Made by a program: the position numbers and the translations under genes | Source of the DNA: Mycobacterium sp. NBC_00419 | Lineage (GTDB): Bacteria; Actinomycetota; Actinomycetes; Mycobacteriales; Mycobacteriaceae | DNA length: 64,000 nt | Assembly: GCF_036023875.1 (NCBI RefSeq) | Contig: NZ_CP107931.1 | Span: 3,906,001-3,970,000 of the forward strand | Reading direction: 5' to 3' | Part shown: positions 36,696 to 45,543 of the stretch, in pieces | Layout of the letters: each line of letters begins with the position of its first letter | Position numbering within the stretch: the first letter of the stretch is position 1 | The notes under the pieces: generated by a model | Seen by the model: the letters and a program-made list of their open reading frames with translations, nothing else | Told to the model about the DNA's origin: nothing | Databases searched by the model: none

Positions 36696-38432
36696 ATGGA
36701 ACCGGATTTCGACGTCCTCATCATCGGTTCGGGCTTCGGCGGCAGCGTCAGCGCCCTGCGGCTCACGGAGAAGGGCTACTCGGTCGGCGTGCTGGAGGCG
36801 GGCCGCCGCTTCGCCGACCACGAGTTCGCCAAGACCTCGTGGCGGTTGCGTGAGTTTCTGTGGGCGCCGCGCCTGGGCTGCTACGGAATCCAGCGAATCC
36901 ACCTGCTGCGCAACGTGATGATCCTGGCCGGGGCAGGTGTCGGCGGTGGGTCGCTGAACTACGCCAACACCCTCTACGTGCCACCGGCCCCGTTCTTCAA
37001 CGACCCGCAGTGGAAGAACATCACCGACTGGCGCGGCGAGCTGATGCCGCACTACGACCAGGCCCAGCGGATGCTCGGCGTGGTCAAGAACCCGACCTTC
37101 ACCGACGCCGACCGCATCATGAAGGAAGTGGCCGACGAGATGGGTGTCGGCGACACCTTCACCCCTACCCCGGTTGGGGTGTTCTTCGGGCCGAACGGCG
37201 AGAAAGCCCCGGGCAAGACCGTGCCCGACCCCTACTTCGGCGGCGTCGGACCGGCCCGCACGGGTTGCATCGAGTGCGGCGAATGCATGACGGGGTGCCG
37301 GCACGGCGCCAAGAACACCCTGGTCAAGAATTACCTCGGTTTGGCCGAAAAGGCTGGGGCACAAGTCTTTCCGATGACCACGGTGACGGGCTTCGAGCAG
37401 CGTGCCGACGGCACCTGGGAGATTCACACCGTGCGCACCGGACGGTGGGCCCGCAGGAGCGCCCGTACGTTCACCGCCCGTCAGCTGATCCTGGCGGCCG
37501 GCACGTGGGGCACCCAGAACCTGCTGTTCAAGATGCGCGACACCGGCAAGCTGCCCAAGCTGTCGGACAAGCTCGGTGTGCTCACCCGCACCAACTCCGA
37601 GTCCATCGTCGGCGCCGGCCGACTCGAGGCGCGTCCGGATCTGGACCTGACGCACGGCGTGGCGATCACCTCGTCGATCCATCCCACCCCCGACACCCAC
37701 GTCGAACCCTGCCGCTACGGCAAGGGCTCCAACGCGATGGGTCTGCTGCAGACGCTGATGACCGACGGCCCCGGCCCGAAGGGCAGCGACGTGCCCCGCT
37801 GGAAGCAGCTGTTCATCAATGCCGGGGAGGACCCGCGCGGCATGCTGCGCATGCTGTCCCCGCGGCGCTGGAGCGAACGGACCATGATCTCGCTGGTGAT
37901 GCAGCACCTGGACAACTCGATCACCACCTACACCAAGCGCGGGGTGCTGGGCTTGCGCCGGATCACCAGCAAGCAGGGCCACGGCGAGCCGAACCCGACG
38001 TGGATTCCGGTCGGCAACCAGGTGACCCGCCGGATCGCCGAGAAGATCGACGGTGTGGCCGGCGGAACGTGGGGCGAGCTGTTCAACATCCCGCTCACCG
38101 CGCACTTCCTCGGCGGTGCGGCGATCGGCGAGACCCCCGAGCGCGGCGTCATCGACCCCTATCAGCGGGTGTACGGCTATCCCACGCTGCACGTGATGGA
38201 CGGTGCGGCCATCTCGGCTAACCTCGGCGTCAACCCGTCACTGTCGATCACCGCGCAGGCCGAACGCGCGGCGTCGTTGTGGCCCAACTCCGGCGAGGAC
38301 GACCTGCGGCCCGCCCAGGGCCAGGCCTACCAGCGGCTGAACCCGATTGCCCCCAAGAACCCGGTCGTTCCCGTCGACGCGCCGGGCGGGCTGCGTCATC
38401 TGCCGATCACACCGGTCAACTCGGCGGGTTGA
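36696..38432 (+). CDS. choD: Cholesterol oxidase-like GMC flavoprotein ChoD
   Basis: 578 residues. The FAD-binding IIGSGFGGSVSALRL (8-22) and GAGVGGGSLNYAN, plus GCIECGECMTGCRHGAKNTL, match mycobacterial ChoD. This last segment contains four Cys. The C-terminal GMC half has TAHFLGGAAIGETPERGV and NLGVNPSLSITAQAERAA. Although called a cholesterol oxidase, mycobacterial ChoD is a distant member and its physiological substrate is uncertain. No signal peptide. In M. tuberculosis it directly follows guaB3; here 6.6 kb intervenes. Its end overlaps the convergent esterase by 17 bp. Confidence 0.92.
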   Translation: MEPDFDVLIIGSGFGGSVSALRLTEKGYSVGVLEAGRRFADHEFAKTSWRLREFLWAPRLGCYGIQRIHLLRNVMILAGAGVGGGSLNYANTLYVPPAPFFNDPQWKNITDWRGELMPHYDQAQRMLGVVKNPTFTDADRIMKEVADEMGVGDTFTPTPVGVFFGPNGEKAPGKTVPDPYFGGVGPARTGCIECGECMTGCRHGAKNTLVKNYLGLAEKAGAQVFPMTTVTGFEQRADGTWEIHTVRTGRWARRSARTFTARQLILAAGTWGTQNLLFKMRDTGKLPKLSDKLGVLTRTNSESIVGAGRLEARPDLDLTHGVAITSSIHPTPDTHVEPCRYGKGSNAMGLLQTLMTDGPGPKGSDVPRWKQLFINAGEDPRGMLRMLSPRRWSERTMISLVMQHLDNSITTYTKRGVLGLRRITSKQGHGEPNPTWIPVGNQVTRRIAEKIDGVAGGTWGELFNIPLTAHFLGGAAIGETPERGVIDPYQRVYGYPTLHVMDGAAISANLGVNPSLSITAQAERAASLWPNSGEDDLRPAQGQAYQRLNPIAPKNPVVPVDAPGGLRHLPITPVNSAG

Positions 38433-39414
38433 GATACGTCCGCAGGTGCTCGGCCACTCCGCGACGAAAGTCCTTCATAGCCGGGTGTTTTGCCGCCAGG
38501 CCGTCGGCGCCGTGGTACATACCGGCGACGGTGACGAGTTCACATGCGACGCCGGCGGCCGTCAAACGCTGCGCGTAGTCGACTGATTCGTCGTAGAAGA
38601 GGTCGAGGTCGCCGACACCCACCCAGGCCGGGGCCAGACCGGAGAGGTCCTCGCGGCGGGCCGGCGCGGCATACGCCGGTGCGTCCGACATCCGCGGCGG
38701 CCGGCCCAGATAGGCCGTCCAGCCGAACCTGTTGGATTCCGGTGTCCACAGGAATCGGCCACGTCCGCCGCTGTCGCGCAGGACGGTGCGGTCGTCGAGC
38801 ATCGGGTAGATCAGCGCCTGGGCACGCAGCGCGATGCCCTCGTCGTGCGCCCGTTGCGCGACCGCCGCCGACAGACCGCCACCGGCACTTGATCCGGCGA
38901 CGGCAATCCGGTCCGGGTCGAGACCGAGTTCGTCGGCGTTGTCGCGCATCCAGTTCAAGGTCGCCATGCAGTCGTCGAGCGCGGCCGGGAAGGGATGCTC
39001 AGGAGCCAGGCGGTAGTCCGGTGAGACGACGACGGCATCCAGTTGGCGGGCGAGCGCACCACTGCCCATGGCTTCGGTCTGGGGCGAGCCGGTGATCATG
39101 CCGCCGCCGTGGATGTAGAGGACCGCGGGCCGGGTGTGGGCCCCGGACGGTGCCGTCGGCGCCAGCACGAGGACGGGCAGCCGTCCGTCGATGGAGCGGC
39201 GGGTCATCGCGACCCCCGGTCCCGGTCGGGTGGACACCCGGTAGCCCAGCCTGCTCGTTCGCAACGAGCGTGGCGTCACATCCATCGTCAACAGCGGCAA
39301 CAGCGGACTGCGAAGGTCCACGGGTACCGCGGCCACTGCCGCCCTGGTCGTCCAGTACCGGCGCGCCGTCACTGCCATTGCGCCGACAGCCAGGCCGGCC
39401 AGCACCTTCTTCAT
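38416..39414 (-). CDS. HSL-family (LipH-like) esterase
   Basis: 332 residues. A short hydrophobic N-terminus (KKVLAGLAVGAMAVTARRYW) may anchor it. HGGGMITGSP is the oxyanion-hole motif of hormone-sensitive lipase-type esterases; GSSAGGGLSA holds the nucleophilic Ser. DLDLFYDESVDYA and GMYHGAD supply the Asp and His. Likely substrates are short or medium acyl esters. Reverse-strand TAGCCT (39427-39422) lies 7 nt before the ATG, so the mRNA is probably leaderless. Divergent from guaA. Confidence 0.9.
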   Translation of the reverse strand: MKKVLAGLAVGAMAVTARRYWTTRAAVAAVPVDLRSPLLPLLTMDVTPRSLRTSRLGYRVSTRPGPGVAMTRRSIDGRLPVLVLAPTAPSGAHTRPAVLYIHGGGMITGSPQTEAMGSGALARQLDAVVVSPDYRLAPEHPFPAALDDCMATLNWMRDNADELGLDPDRIAVAGSSAGGGLSAAVAQRAHDEGIALRAQALIYPMLDDRTVLRDSGGRGRFLWTPESNRFGWTAYLGRPPRMSDAPAYAAPARREDLSGLAPAWVGVGDLDLFYDESVDYAQRLTAAGVACELVTVAGMYHGADGLAAKHPAMKDFRRGVAEHLRTYLNPPS

Positions 39415-39421
39415 GAGCCGA

Positions 39422-39427
39422 AGGCTA
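39422..39427 (-). promoter_or_regulatory. Leaderless -10 element of the esterase gene
   Basis: Reverse-strand TAGCCT, 7-nt spacer TCGGCTC, then ATG at 39414-39412. Confidence 0.55.
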
Positions 39428-39466
39428 CCTTCGGCCGACCGGACGGCTGGGCGCGAGCGCCGCCAC

Positions 39467-39472
39467 TAGACT
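39467..39472 (+). promoter_or_regulatory. Leaderless -10 element of guaA
   Basis: TAGACT followed by a 6-nt spacer and GTG 39479. guaA is therefore probably translated from a leaderless mRNA. Confidence 0.5.
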
Positions 39473-39478
39473 GAGCCG

Positions 39479-41047
39479 GTGACAGCTGAATCTCCCCGCC
39501 CTGTGTTGGTGGTCGACTTCGGTGCCCAGTACGCCCAGCTGATCGCCCGCCGCGTCCGCGAGGCCCGGGTGTTCTCCGAGGTCATCCCGCACACCACGAC
39601 CGTCGAGGAGATCAAGGCCAGGGACCCGCAGGCGATCGTCCTGTCCGGCGGACCGGCCAGCGTGTACGCCGAGGGCGCGCCGCAACTCGACCCCGCCCTG
39701 TTCGACCTCGATGTGCCGGTGTTCGGCATCTGTTACGGCTTCCAGGCCATGGCGCAGGCGCTGGGGGGCACCGTCGCACACACCGGTACCAGCGAATACG
39801 GCCGCACCGAGATGGAAGTCGTTGGTGGGGAACTGCATTCGGGTCTGCCCGGCAAGCAGCCGGTGTGGATGAGCCACGGCGACGCGGTGACGTCGGCACC
39901 CGAGGGCTTCGAGGTCGTCGCCGTCAGCTCCGGTGCGCCCGTCGCGGCGTTCGAGCACCGCGCCCGCAGGCTGGCCGGTGTGCAGTACCACCCCGAGGTC
40001 ATGCACAGCCCGCACGGCCAGCAGGTGCTCAGCCGGTTCCTGCACGACTTCGCCGGCATCGGGGCGGCCTGGACGCCGGCCAACATCGCCGAGTCGCTCA
40101 TCGAGCAGGTGCGCGAGCAGATCGGTGACGGCAAAGCGATCTGCGGGTTGTCCGGCGGTGTGGACTCCGCGGTGGCCGCCGCGCTGGTGCAGCGGGCCAT
40201 CGGTGACCGTCTGACATGTGTGTTCGTCGACCACGGCCTGCTGCGCGCCGGTGAACGCGCCCAGGTGCAGCGCGACTTCGTCGCCGCGACCGGTGCCCGG
40301 CTGGTCACGGTTGACGCCGAAGAACGCTTCCTGGAAGCACTTTCGGGCGTGCACGACCCGGAGGGCAAGCGCAAGATCATCGGCCGTGAATTCATCCGAG
40401 CCTTCGAGGGCGCGGTGCGCGATCTGCTGGCCGAGGGTGACTCCGACGGCCACCCCGTCGACTTCCTGGTGCAGGGCACGCTGTATCCCGACGTCGTCGA
40501 GTCCGGTGGCGGTACCGGCACGGCGAACATCAAGAGCCACCACAACGTCGGTGGCCTGCCCGCCGACCTGAAGTTCAAGCTCGTCGAGCCGCTGCGGCTG
40601 CTGTTCAAAGACGAGGTCCGCGCGGTCGGCCGTGAACTCGGCCTGCCGGAGGACATCGTTGGCCGCCAACCCTTCCCGGGACCCGGCCTGGGTATCCGGA
40701 TCGTCGGCGAGGTGACCGCGGGCCGCCTGGACACCTTGCGGCGCGCGGATCTGATCGCCCGCGAGGAACTCACCTCGGCCGGACTGGACGGCCAGATCTG
40801 GCAGTGCCCGGTGGTGCTGCTGGCCGACGTGCGTTCGGTCGGTGTGCAGGGCGACGGGCGTACCTATGGCCACCCGATCGTGCTGCGGCCGGTGTCCAGT
40901 GAGGATGCGATGACCGCGGACTGGACCCGGGTGCCCTACGAGGTGCTCGAGCGCATCTCGACCCGGATCACCAATGAGGTCCCCGAGGTGAACCGGGTGG
41001 TGCTCGACGTCACGAGCAAGCCACCCGGCACCATCGAGTGGGAGTAG
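39479..41047 (+). CDS. guaA: GMP synthase (glutamine-hydrolysing)
   Basis: 522 residues. The glutamine amidotransferase domain (about 1-200) has C85 in GICYGFQAM and the His/Glu pair in QYHPEVMHS. The ATP-PPase domain has [12 protein letters not shown], and the C-terminal dimerisation domain ends PPGTIEWE. It converts XMP to GMP with glutamine and ATP, completing the pathway begun by GuaB2. GTG start, leaderless. Two hairpins follow the stop. Confidence 0.98.
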   Translation: MTAESPRPVLVVDFGAQYAQLIARRVREARVFSEVIPHTTTVEEIKARDPQAIVLSGGPASVYAEGAPQLDPALFDLDVPVFGICYGFQAMAQALGGTVAHTGTSEYGRTEMEVVGGELHSGLPGKQPVWMSHGDAVTSAPEGFEVVAVSSGAPVAAFEHRARRLAGVQYHPEVMHSPHGQQVLSRFLHDFAGIGAAWTPANIAESLIEQVREQIGDGKAICGLSGGVDSAVAAALVQRAIGDRLTCVFVDHGLLRAGERAQVQRDFVAATGARLVTVDAEERFLEALSGVHDPEGKRKIIGREFIRAFEGAVRDLLAEGDSDGHPVDFLVQGTLYPDVVESGGGTGTANIKSHHNVGGLPADLKFKLVEPLRLLFKDEVRAVGRELGLPEDIVGRQPFPGPGLGIRIVGEVTAGRLDTLRRADLIAREELTSAGLDGQIWQCPVVLLADVRSVGVQGDGRTYGHPIVLRPVSSEDAMTADWTRVPYEVLERISTRITNEVPEVNRVVLDVTSKPPGTIEWE

Positions 41048-41114
41048 ACGAAGAGCGTCTACGTTGACATGGCACTGAGAGCGAGATTCCTGCTTGGATG
41101 TCGCTCTGAGTGCC
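41044..41114. terminator. Two tandem hairpins between guaA and the aldolase gene
   Basis: GTAGACG (41044-41050) pairs with CGTCTAC (41056-41062) over a 5-nt loop and overlaps the guaA stop. A larger stem joins GGCACTGAGAGCGA (41071-41084) and TCGCTCTGAGTGCC (41101-41114), 13 of 14 positions pairing. They lie between convergent genes and are a likely bidirectional terminator. Confidence 0.7.
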
Positions 41115-41125
41115 TTCTCAACGGC

Positions 41126-42010
41126 CTAAGTCCCTGAGGCAGCGGCTATTTCGGCGATCGCTGCATCCAGGGTCTTGTCGAACTCGGCGTCGCTCTGCTG
41201 GGCGGTCAGGCCCTCGGTGAGTGCCCGCGAGAAGCTGGCGATCACACCGTGGTTGCGAGACAACCGCTCGCAGGCCTCGGCGCGGGTATAGCCGCCGGAG
41301 AGCGCGAGCACCCGCATCACCTTCGGGTGCTCGACCAGATCGCGGTAGAGGTCGTCGGTGTCGGGCAACGTCAGCTTCAGCATCACCTGCCGGCCCTTGC
41401 CGAGCGCGCCGAGGCGGCGCAGGATCGCGGTTTTGAGCTGGTCCTCGGCGGCAGCCTTGTCGGGGGAGTGGATGTCGACCTCGGGTTCGATGATGGGCAC
41501 CAGGCCGGCGGCCAGGATCTGGTCGGCCACCTCGAACTGCTGGTCGACCACCGCGTCCAGCCCACCGCCGGGGAGCTTGATGACCGAGCGCATCTTGGTG
41601 CCGAAGATGCCCTTGTCCACCGCGCGCGCCAGCAGATCCGCGAGGCCGCCGATCGGCTTCATCACCTGCGCGCCGTCCTCTTCGGCTTCTAGGCCCTTGT
41701 CCACTTTCAGGATCGGCACGACCTTCTTGACGTTCCACAGGTAGTCGGCGCTGGCGCGGCCCTCGATGTCGCGGTCCATGGTGTCTTCGAACAGGATCGC
41801 GGCCAGGATGCGGTCACCGCCGAAGCTGCTGCTGGTGATGATCCGGGTGCGCATCTGGTGGACCAGGTCGAACATCTGCTCGTCCCCGGAGTAGGCGTCC
41901 TCGGCGATGCCGTAGAGCTTCAGCGCCTTCGGGGTACTGCCGCCGCTCTGGTCCAGCGCGGCGACGAAGCCGTCGCCGTGGGCGATCGTGCCGGCCTGCT
42001 CGGTATTCAT
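41126..42010 (-). CDS. Fructose-bisphosphate aldolase class I
   Basis: 294 residues of the bacterial class I aldolase type. The start DGFVAALDQSGGSTPKAL is the family signature, EPEVD (175, 177) gives the conserved acidic pair, and K212 in VMLKLTLP is the Schiff-base lysine. It cleaves fructose-1,6-bisphosphate to DHAP and glyceraldehyde 3-phosphate without metal. Most mycobacterial flux is attributed to the class II enzyme, so this would be a second, metal-independent aldolase. Monocistronic. Confidence 0.92.
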   Translation of the reverse strand: MNTEQAGTIAHGDGFVAALDQSGGSTPKALKLYGIAEDAYSGDEQMFDLVHQMRTRIITSSSFGGDRILAAILFEDTMDRDIEGRASADYLWNVKKVVPILKVDKGLEAEEDGAQVMKPIGGLADLLARAVDKGIFGTKMRSVIKLPGGGLDAVVDQQFEVADQILAAGLVPIIEPEVDIHSPDKAAAEDQLKTAILRRLGALGKGRQVMLKLTLPDTDDLYRDLVEHPKVMRVLALSGGYTRAEACERLSRNHGVIASFSRALTEGLTAQQSDAEFDKTLDAAIAEIAAASGT

Positions 42011-42114
42011 CGTTTCATCGTGCCTGCGAATGCCGGGTTGGTGCGCCGAATCAGCCGATGTGAGGACATCGCGATCGCTTGACGCTGTCGGTGGGCGGGT
42101 GTTTACTCACAGTA

Positions 42115-42130
42115 TCGAACATACTTTCGA
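42115..42130. promoter_or_regulatory. LexA (SOS) box of imuA'-imuB
   Basis: TCGAACATACTTTCGA matches the mycobacterial/Gram-positive LexA consensus TCGAAC-N4-GTTCGA at 11 of 12 fixed positions. A -10-like TACTTT (42122-42127) lies inside it. The box is 35 bp before the imuA' ATG. Confidence 0.8.
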
Positions 42131-42165
42131 ACATAGTGGATCTCGATCGCAGGTGGAGGTGGGCG

Positions 42166-42852
42166 ATGACGGCGGCGCTTGCCCGGGAAGAACATCGATT
42201 TAACCGTGCTGAGCAGCTACAACAGCTCCGCAAGCAGATGGCGGCGGTGTCCGGCAAGGTCGGTGTCACCCGGCAGGCCGCTGAGCACACCGACGAGGTG
42301 CTCCCGACGTCAGAATGTTTGCTGCCGATCCCTGAATCGCTGGCTGGACTGCTTCCCGGGGGGTTGCCGCGCGGTGCGGTGGCGGTGGTCTCGGGAGCCA
42401 GGTCGTTGCCGGTGAGCATGGCCGCTGCGGTGACCGCGGGCGGCGGTCATGTCGCGGTGGTCGGGGTGCCGGATTTCGGCTTGCTCGCCGCCTCGGAGAT
42501 GGGTGCGGACCTGAGCCGGATTGCGGTGATCCCCGATCCCGGCACCGACCCCGTCGAGGTGGCCGCGGTGTTGATGGACGGCATGGATCTGGTGGTGCTC
42601 GGCCTGGCCGGCCGTACAGTCACCGCCACCCGGGCGCGGGCCGTGGTGGCGCGGGCCCGGCAGAAGGGCTGCACCCTGGTGGTCGTGCGGGGGGAGTGGC
42701 AAGGTGCCTCGATCCGGCTCGACGCGCGGGTACGTGGCTACGAGATGACCGCCGGGCGCAGTGGTGTCCCGGTGCCGGGCTGCGGGCGGATCAGCCGAGT
42801 GCGGTTGTCGGTCCGGGCCAGCGGGCGCTCCATCCGGTCGAGGACCGGCTGA
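42166..42852 (+). CDS. imuA': Mutasome accessory protein ImuA'
   Basis: 228 residues, RecA-like but degenerate. [22 protein letters not shown] is the shape of the RecA/SulA-like core with no complete Walker A. A helical N-terminus ([19 protein letters not shown]) and a basic C-terminus ([18 protein letters not shown]) flank it. ImuA', ImuB and DnaE2 form the SOS-induced translesion mutasome. ATG 42166 is preceded by GGTGGAGG. LexA box upstream; imuB starts 1 bp after the stop. Confidence 0.9.
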   Translation: MTAALAREEHRFNRAEQLQQLRKQMAAVSGKVGVTRQAAEHTDEVLPTSECLLPIPESLAGLLPGGLPRGAVAVVSGARSLPVSMAAAVTAGGGHVAVVGVPDFGLLAASEMGADLSRIAVIPDPGTDPVEVAAVLMDGMDLVVLGLAGRTVTATRARAVVARARQKGCTLVVVRGEWQGASIRLDARVRGYEMTAGRSGVPVPGCGRISRVRLSVRASGRSIRSRTG

Positions 42853-42853
42853 C

Positions 42854-44434
42854 GTGACAGCCCGGGTCCTGGCGATCTGGTGCATGGACTGGCCCGCGGT
42901 CGCCGCGGCGGTGGCGGCGGGGCTCGAGGCCACCGCACCGGTGGCGGTCACCCTGGCCAACCGGGTGATCGCCTGTTCGTCGGGGGCACGCGCGGCCGGG
43001 GTGCGCCGCGGGCTGCGGCGGCGCGAGTCGCAGGCCCGCTGCCCGCAGTTGCATGTGGTCGCCGCCGACCCGGCGCGGGACGCGCGGTTCTTCGAAGGGG
43101 TGACGGCCGCGGTCGACGAGGTGGTGCCCCGCGCCGAGGTGCTGCGGCCAGGCCTGCTGGTGTTGGCAGTCCGCGGTGCGGCCCGATACTTCGGCTCCGA
43201 GCAGGGCGCCGCCGAACGGCTGGTCGACGCGGTCGCCGCGGCCGGTGCCGAATGTCAGGTGGGGATCGCCGATCAGTTGGCGACGGCGGTGTTCGCCGCC
43301 AGGGCCGGGCGGATCATCGAACCCGGTGGGGACGCGGAGTTCCTCTCGGCGCTGTCCATCCGGCAGCTCGCCACCGAGCCGAGCCTGTCGGGCCCCGGCC
43401 GTGACGACCTGGCCGACCTGTTGTGGCGGATGGGCATTCGCACCCTGGGTCAGTTCGCCGGGTTGTCCCGCAGCGATGTGGCCTCCCGGTTCGGAGCCGA
43501 CGCGGTGGCCGCGCACCGATTGGCGCGCGGCGAGCCGGTGCGCGGGCCGTCGGGCCGTGATGTGCCTGCCGAACTCGACGCCGTGCTCGACTGCGATCCG
43601 CCCATCGAGCGGGTCGACGCCGCCGCCTTCGCGGGCCGGACGCTGGCCGCTGCCCTGCACCGCAGCCTGGAGTCTGCCGGTGTCGGGTGCACCCGGCTGG
43701 CCATCCACGCCGTCACCGCCAACGGCGGTGAACTGACCCGGGTGTGGCGGTGTGCCGAACCGCTGACCGAGGATGCCACCGCCGACCGGGTGCGCTGGCA
43801 ACTCGACGGCTGGCTCACTTCCCGGCGGGCTACCGACCGGCCGCGCGCGCCGGTGACGATGTTGCGGCTGCAACCGGTGGAAGTTGTTTCCGCAGAAGCA
43901 CTTCAGCTGCCGCTGTGGGGCGGCGTAGGGGAGGAAGACCGGCTTCGGGCCCGCCGGGCACTGGTCCGCGTGCAGGGGCTGCTGGGCCAGGAGGCCGTCC
44001 AACTGCCGGTCCTGTCCGGTGGCCGTGGGCCCGCCGAGCGCATCACCTTGACCCCGCTGGGTGGCGAGGTGGTGCCCAGGGCCGACCCCGACCGCCCGTG
44101 GCCGGGCCGGCTTCCGGAACCGGCGCCGACCGTTCTGCTCGACGACCCGGTGGAACTCCTTGACGCCCAAGGTAACCCTATCCGAGTGACATCGCGTGGG
44201 ATGTTCACCGCCGAGCCGGCTCGGCTCGACGGCCAGTACCGCGGCGAGCTGAGGTGGTGGGCCGGGCCGTGGCCGGTGGACGAACGGTGGTGGGACCAGG
44301 CCGATCAACCCCATACCGGACACACGGCGCGGGCCCAGGTGCTGGTGGGCGGGCAAGCCGGTGAGGAATCGGGGACCGCGCTGCTGCTGTGTTATCGGCA
44401 GCGCCGGTGGTACCTGGAGGGGGTTTACGAATGA
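42854..44434 (+). CDS. imuB: Y-family polymerase-like mutasome adapter ImuB
   Basis: 526 residues. It has a DinB-like fold (palm: RVLAIWCMDWPAVAAA; little finger after about 230), but lacks the full acidic triad of active Y-family polymerases, as known for ImuB. The C-terminal extension (from about 350) mediates contacts with the beta clamp, ImuA' and DnaE2; VSAEALQLPLWG may be the clamp-binding segment. GTG start 1 bp after imuA'. Its 3' end overlaps the convergent nucleoside hydrolase by 10 bp. Confidence 0.92.
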   Translation: MTARVLAIWCMDWPAVAAAVAAGLEATAPVAVTLANRVIACSSGARAAGVRRGLRRRESQARCPQLHVVAADPARDARFFEGVTAAVDEVVPRAEVLRPGLLVLAVRGAARYFGSEQGAAERLVDAVAAAGAECQVGIADQLATAVFAARAGRIIEPGGDAEFLSALSIRQLATEPSLSGPGRDDLADLLWRMGIRTLGQFAGLSRSDVASRFGADAVAAHRLARGEPVRGPSGRDVPAELDAVLDCDPPIERVDAAAFAGRTLAAALHRSLESAGVGCTRLAIHAVTANGGELTRVWRCAEPLTEDATADRVRWQLDGWLTSRRATDRPRAPVTMLRLQPVEVVSAEALQLPLWGGVGEEDRLRARRALVRVQGLLGQEAVQLPVLSGGRGPAERITLTPLGGEVVPRADPDRPWPGRLPEPAPTVLLDDPVELLDAQGNPIRVTSRGMFTAEPARLDGQYRGELRWWAGPWPVDERWWDQADQPHTGHTARAQVLVGGQAGEESGTALLLCYRQRRWYLEGVYE

Positions 44435-45495
44435 CCGAGCGCTCGGGCGAACGGCCCCACCCGTTCGATGAACCGGTCGAAAAAGGCCGCCGGGTCCACG
44501 TCAACACCGATGTGCGCGTTGGGTTCCCGTCCCCAGTGGCGGCTCCAGTCCGCGATCGTCATGGCCCGGGTCAGCGTCCCGGTCAGTTCCACGTCGACGG
44601 TTGCCGCCCTGGTGCCGATGATGCCCGGGTCCAATGCGACGGCTGCTGCCAACGGGTCGTGCAGGTGGGCCAGAAACCCTTCACCCTGGTCGAAGTGGAA
44701 CTCGAAGTAGAACCGCATCGCGTCCTCGAGTGCGCGAATCAGCGGGTTATCGGCCACCGACCGGGTTCCCCTGGCGTCGAGCACACTCATCGCCACCGTC
44801 GTCGATCCCGCCGCACCGGCCAGACGGCTCAGGATCGTCGGTGTCAGTGCGATGTTCTCGGTCAGGTTCAGTCCGCACACGATCGGAAGTTGATGCGGTT
44901 CAATCGTATTCGACTCCACAGCCCGCCCCCAGGCACTGAACACCTCGGCGGCGGCCTCCGGGTCGACGCTGATGTTCCACTCGGCCACCGGTGTGGTGTT
45001 GCCGCGGTAGTCGAAGGATCCGCCCATGATGACCAGGCGCCGCAGCAGCGACGGCAGTTGCGGCTCGGCCCGCACGGCCAGCGCGAGGTTGGTCAGCGGG
45101 CCGGTCACCAACCCGATCAGTTCACCGGGGTGGGCGTGCGCGGCTGCGACCCACGCCTCGGCCGAGTCGTAGGACGTCAGTTCGCGGCTGTGAGCGGGTA
45201 AGTCGGCATAGCCCAGGCCCGCCGGGCCGTGGGTGTCCTCGGCGGTGCGCATCGTGTCAGCCAGCGGCTGCTCGGCGCCCCGCGAGACCGGGATGTCGCC
45301 GGCCCGGCACAGCTCCAGCAGCCCGAGGTTGTTGCGGCAGACCTGGTCGACGTCGACGTTGCCGCCCGTGGAGGCGATCCCCACCAACTCGGCATCGGGA
45401 CTGGCGAGCAGATAGACCACGGCCATCGCATCGTCGACGCCGGTGTCCACATCGGCGAAGACGGGCAGCCCTGCAGCCCTGTCGTCCCCCGTCAC
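44425..45495 (-). CDS. iunH: Inosine-uridine-preferring nucleoside hydrolase
   Basis: 356 residues. The N-terminal Asp cluster FADVDTGVDDAMA (D15, D17, D21, D22) binds the catalytic Ca2+, and VTGPLTNLALA, MGGSF and AEWNISVDPEAA complete the IUNH signature. It hydrolyses ribonucleosides to base and ribose for salvage. The GTG start is exactly 7 nt after reverse-strand TATCGT (45508-45503), so it probably has its own leaderless promoter despite lying 48 bp after fcrA1. Same position as Rv3393. Confidence 0.93.
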   Translation of the reverse strand: MTGDDRAAGLPVFADVDTGVDDAMAVVYLLASPDAELVGIASTGGNVDVDQVCRNNLGLLELCRAGDIPVSRGAEQPLADTMRTAEDTHGPAGLGYADLPAHSRELTSYDSAEAWVAAAHAHPGELIGLVTGPLTNLALAVRAEPQLPSLLRRLVIMGGSFDYRGNTTPVAEWNISVDPEAAAEVFSAWGRAVESNTIEPHQLPIVCGLNLTENIALTPTILSRLAGAAGSTTVAMSVLDARGTRSVADNPLIRALEDAMRFYFEFHFDQGEGFLAHLHDPLAAAVALDPGIIGTRAATVDVELTGTLTRAMTIADWSRHWGREPNAHIGVDVDPAAFFDRFIERVGPFARALGHS

Positions 45496-45502
45496 CGCGG
45501 TA

Positions 45503-45508
45503 ACGATA
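45503..45508 (-). promoter_or_regulatory. Leaderless -10 element of iunH
   Basis: Reverse-strand TATCGT, 7-nt spacer TACCGCG, then GTG at 45495-45493. Confidence 0.55.
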
Positions 45509-45543
45509 CCGGCCTACCCGGCACTACGTGCTTGGGCGGCACC

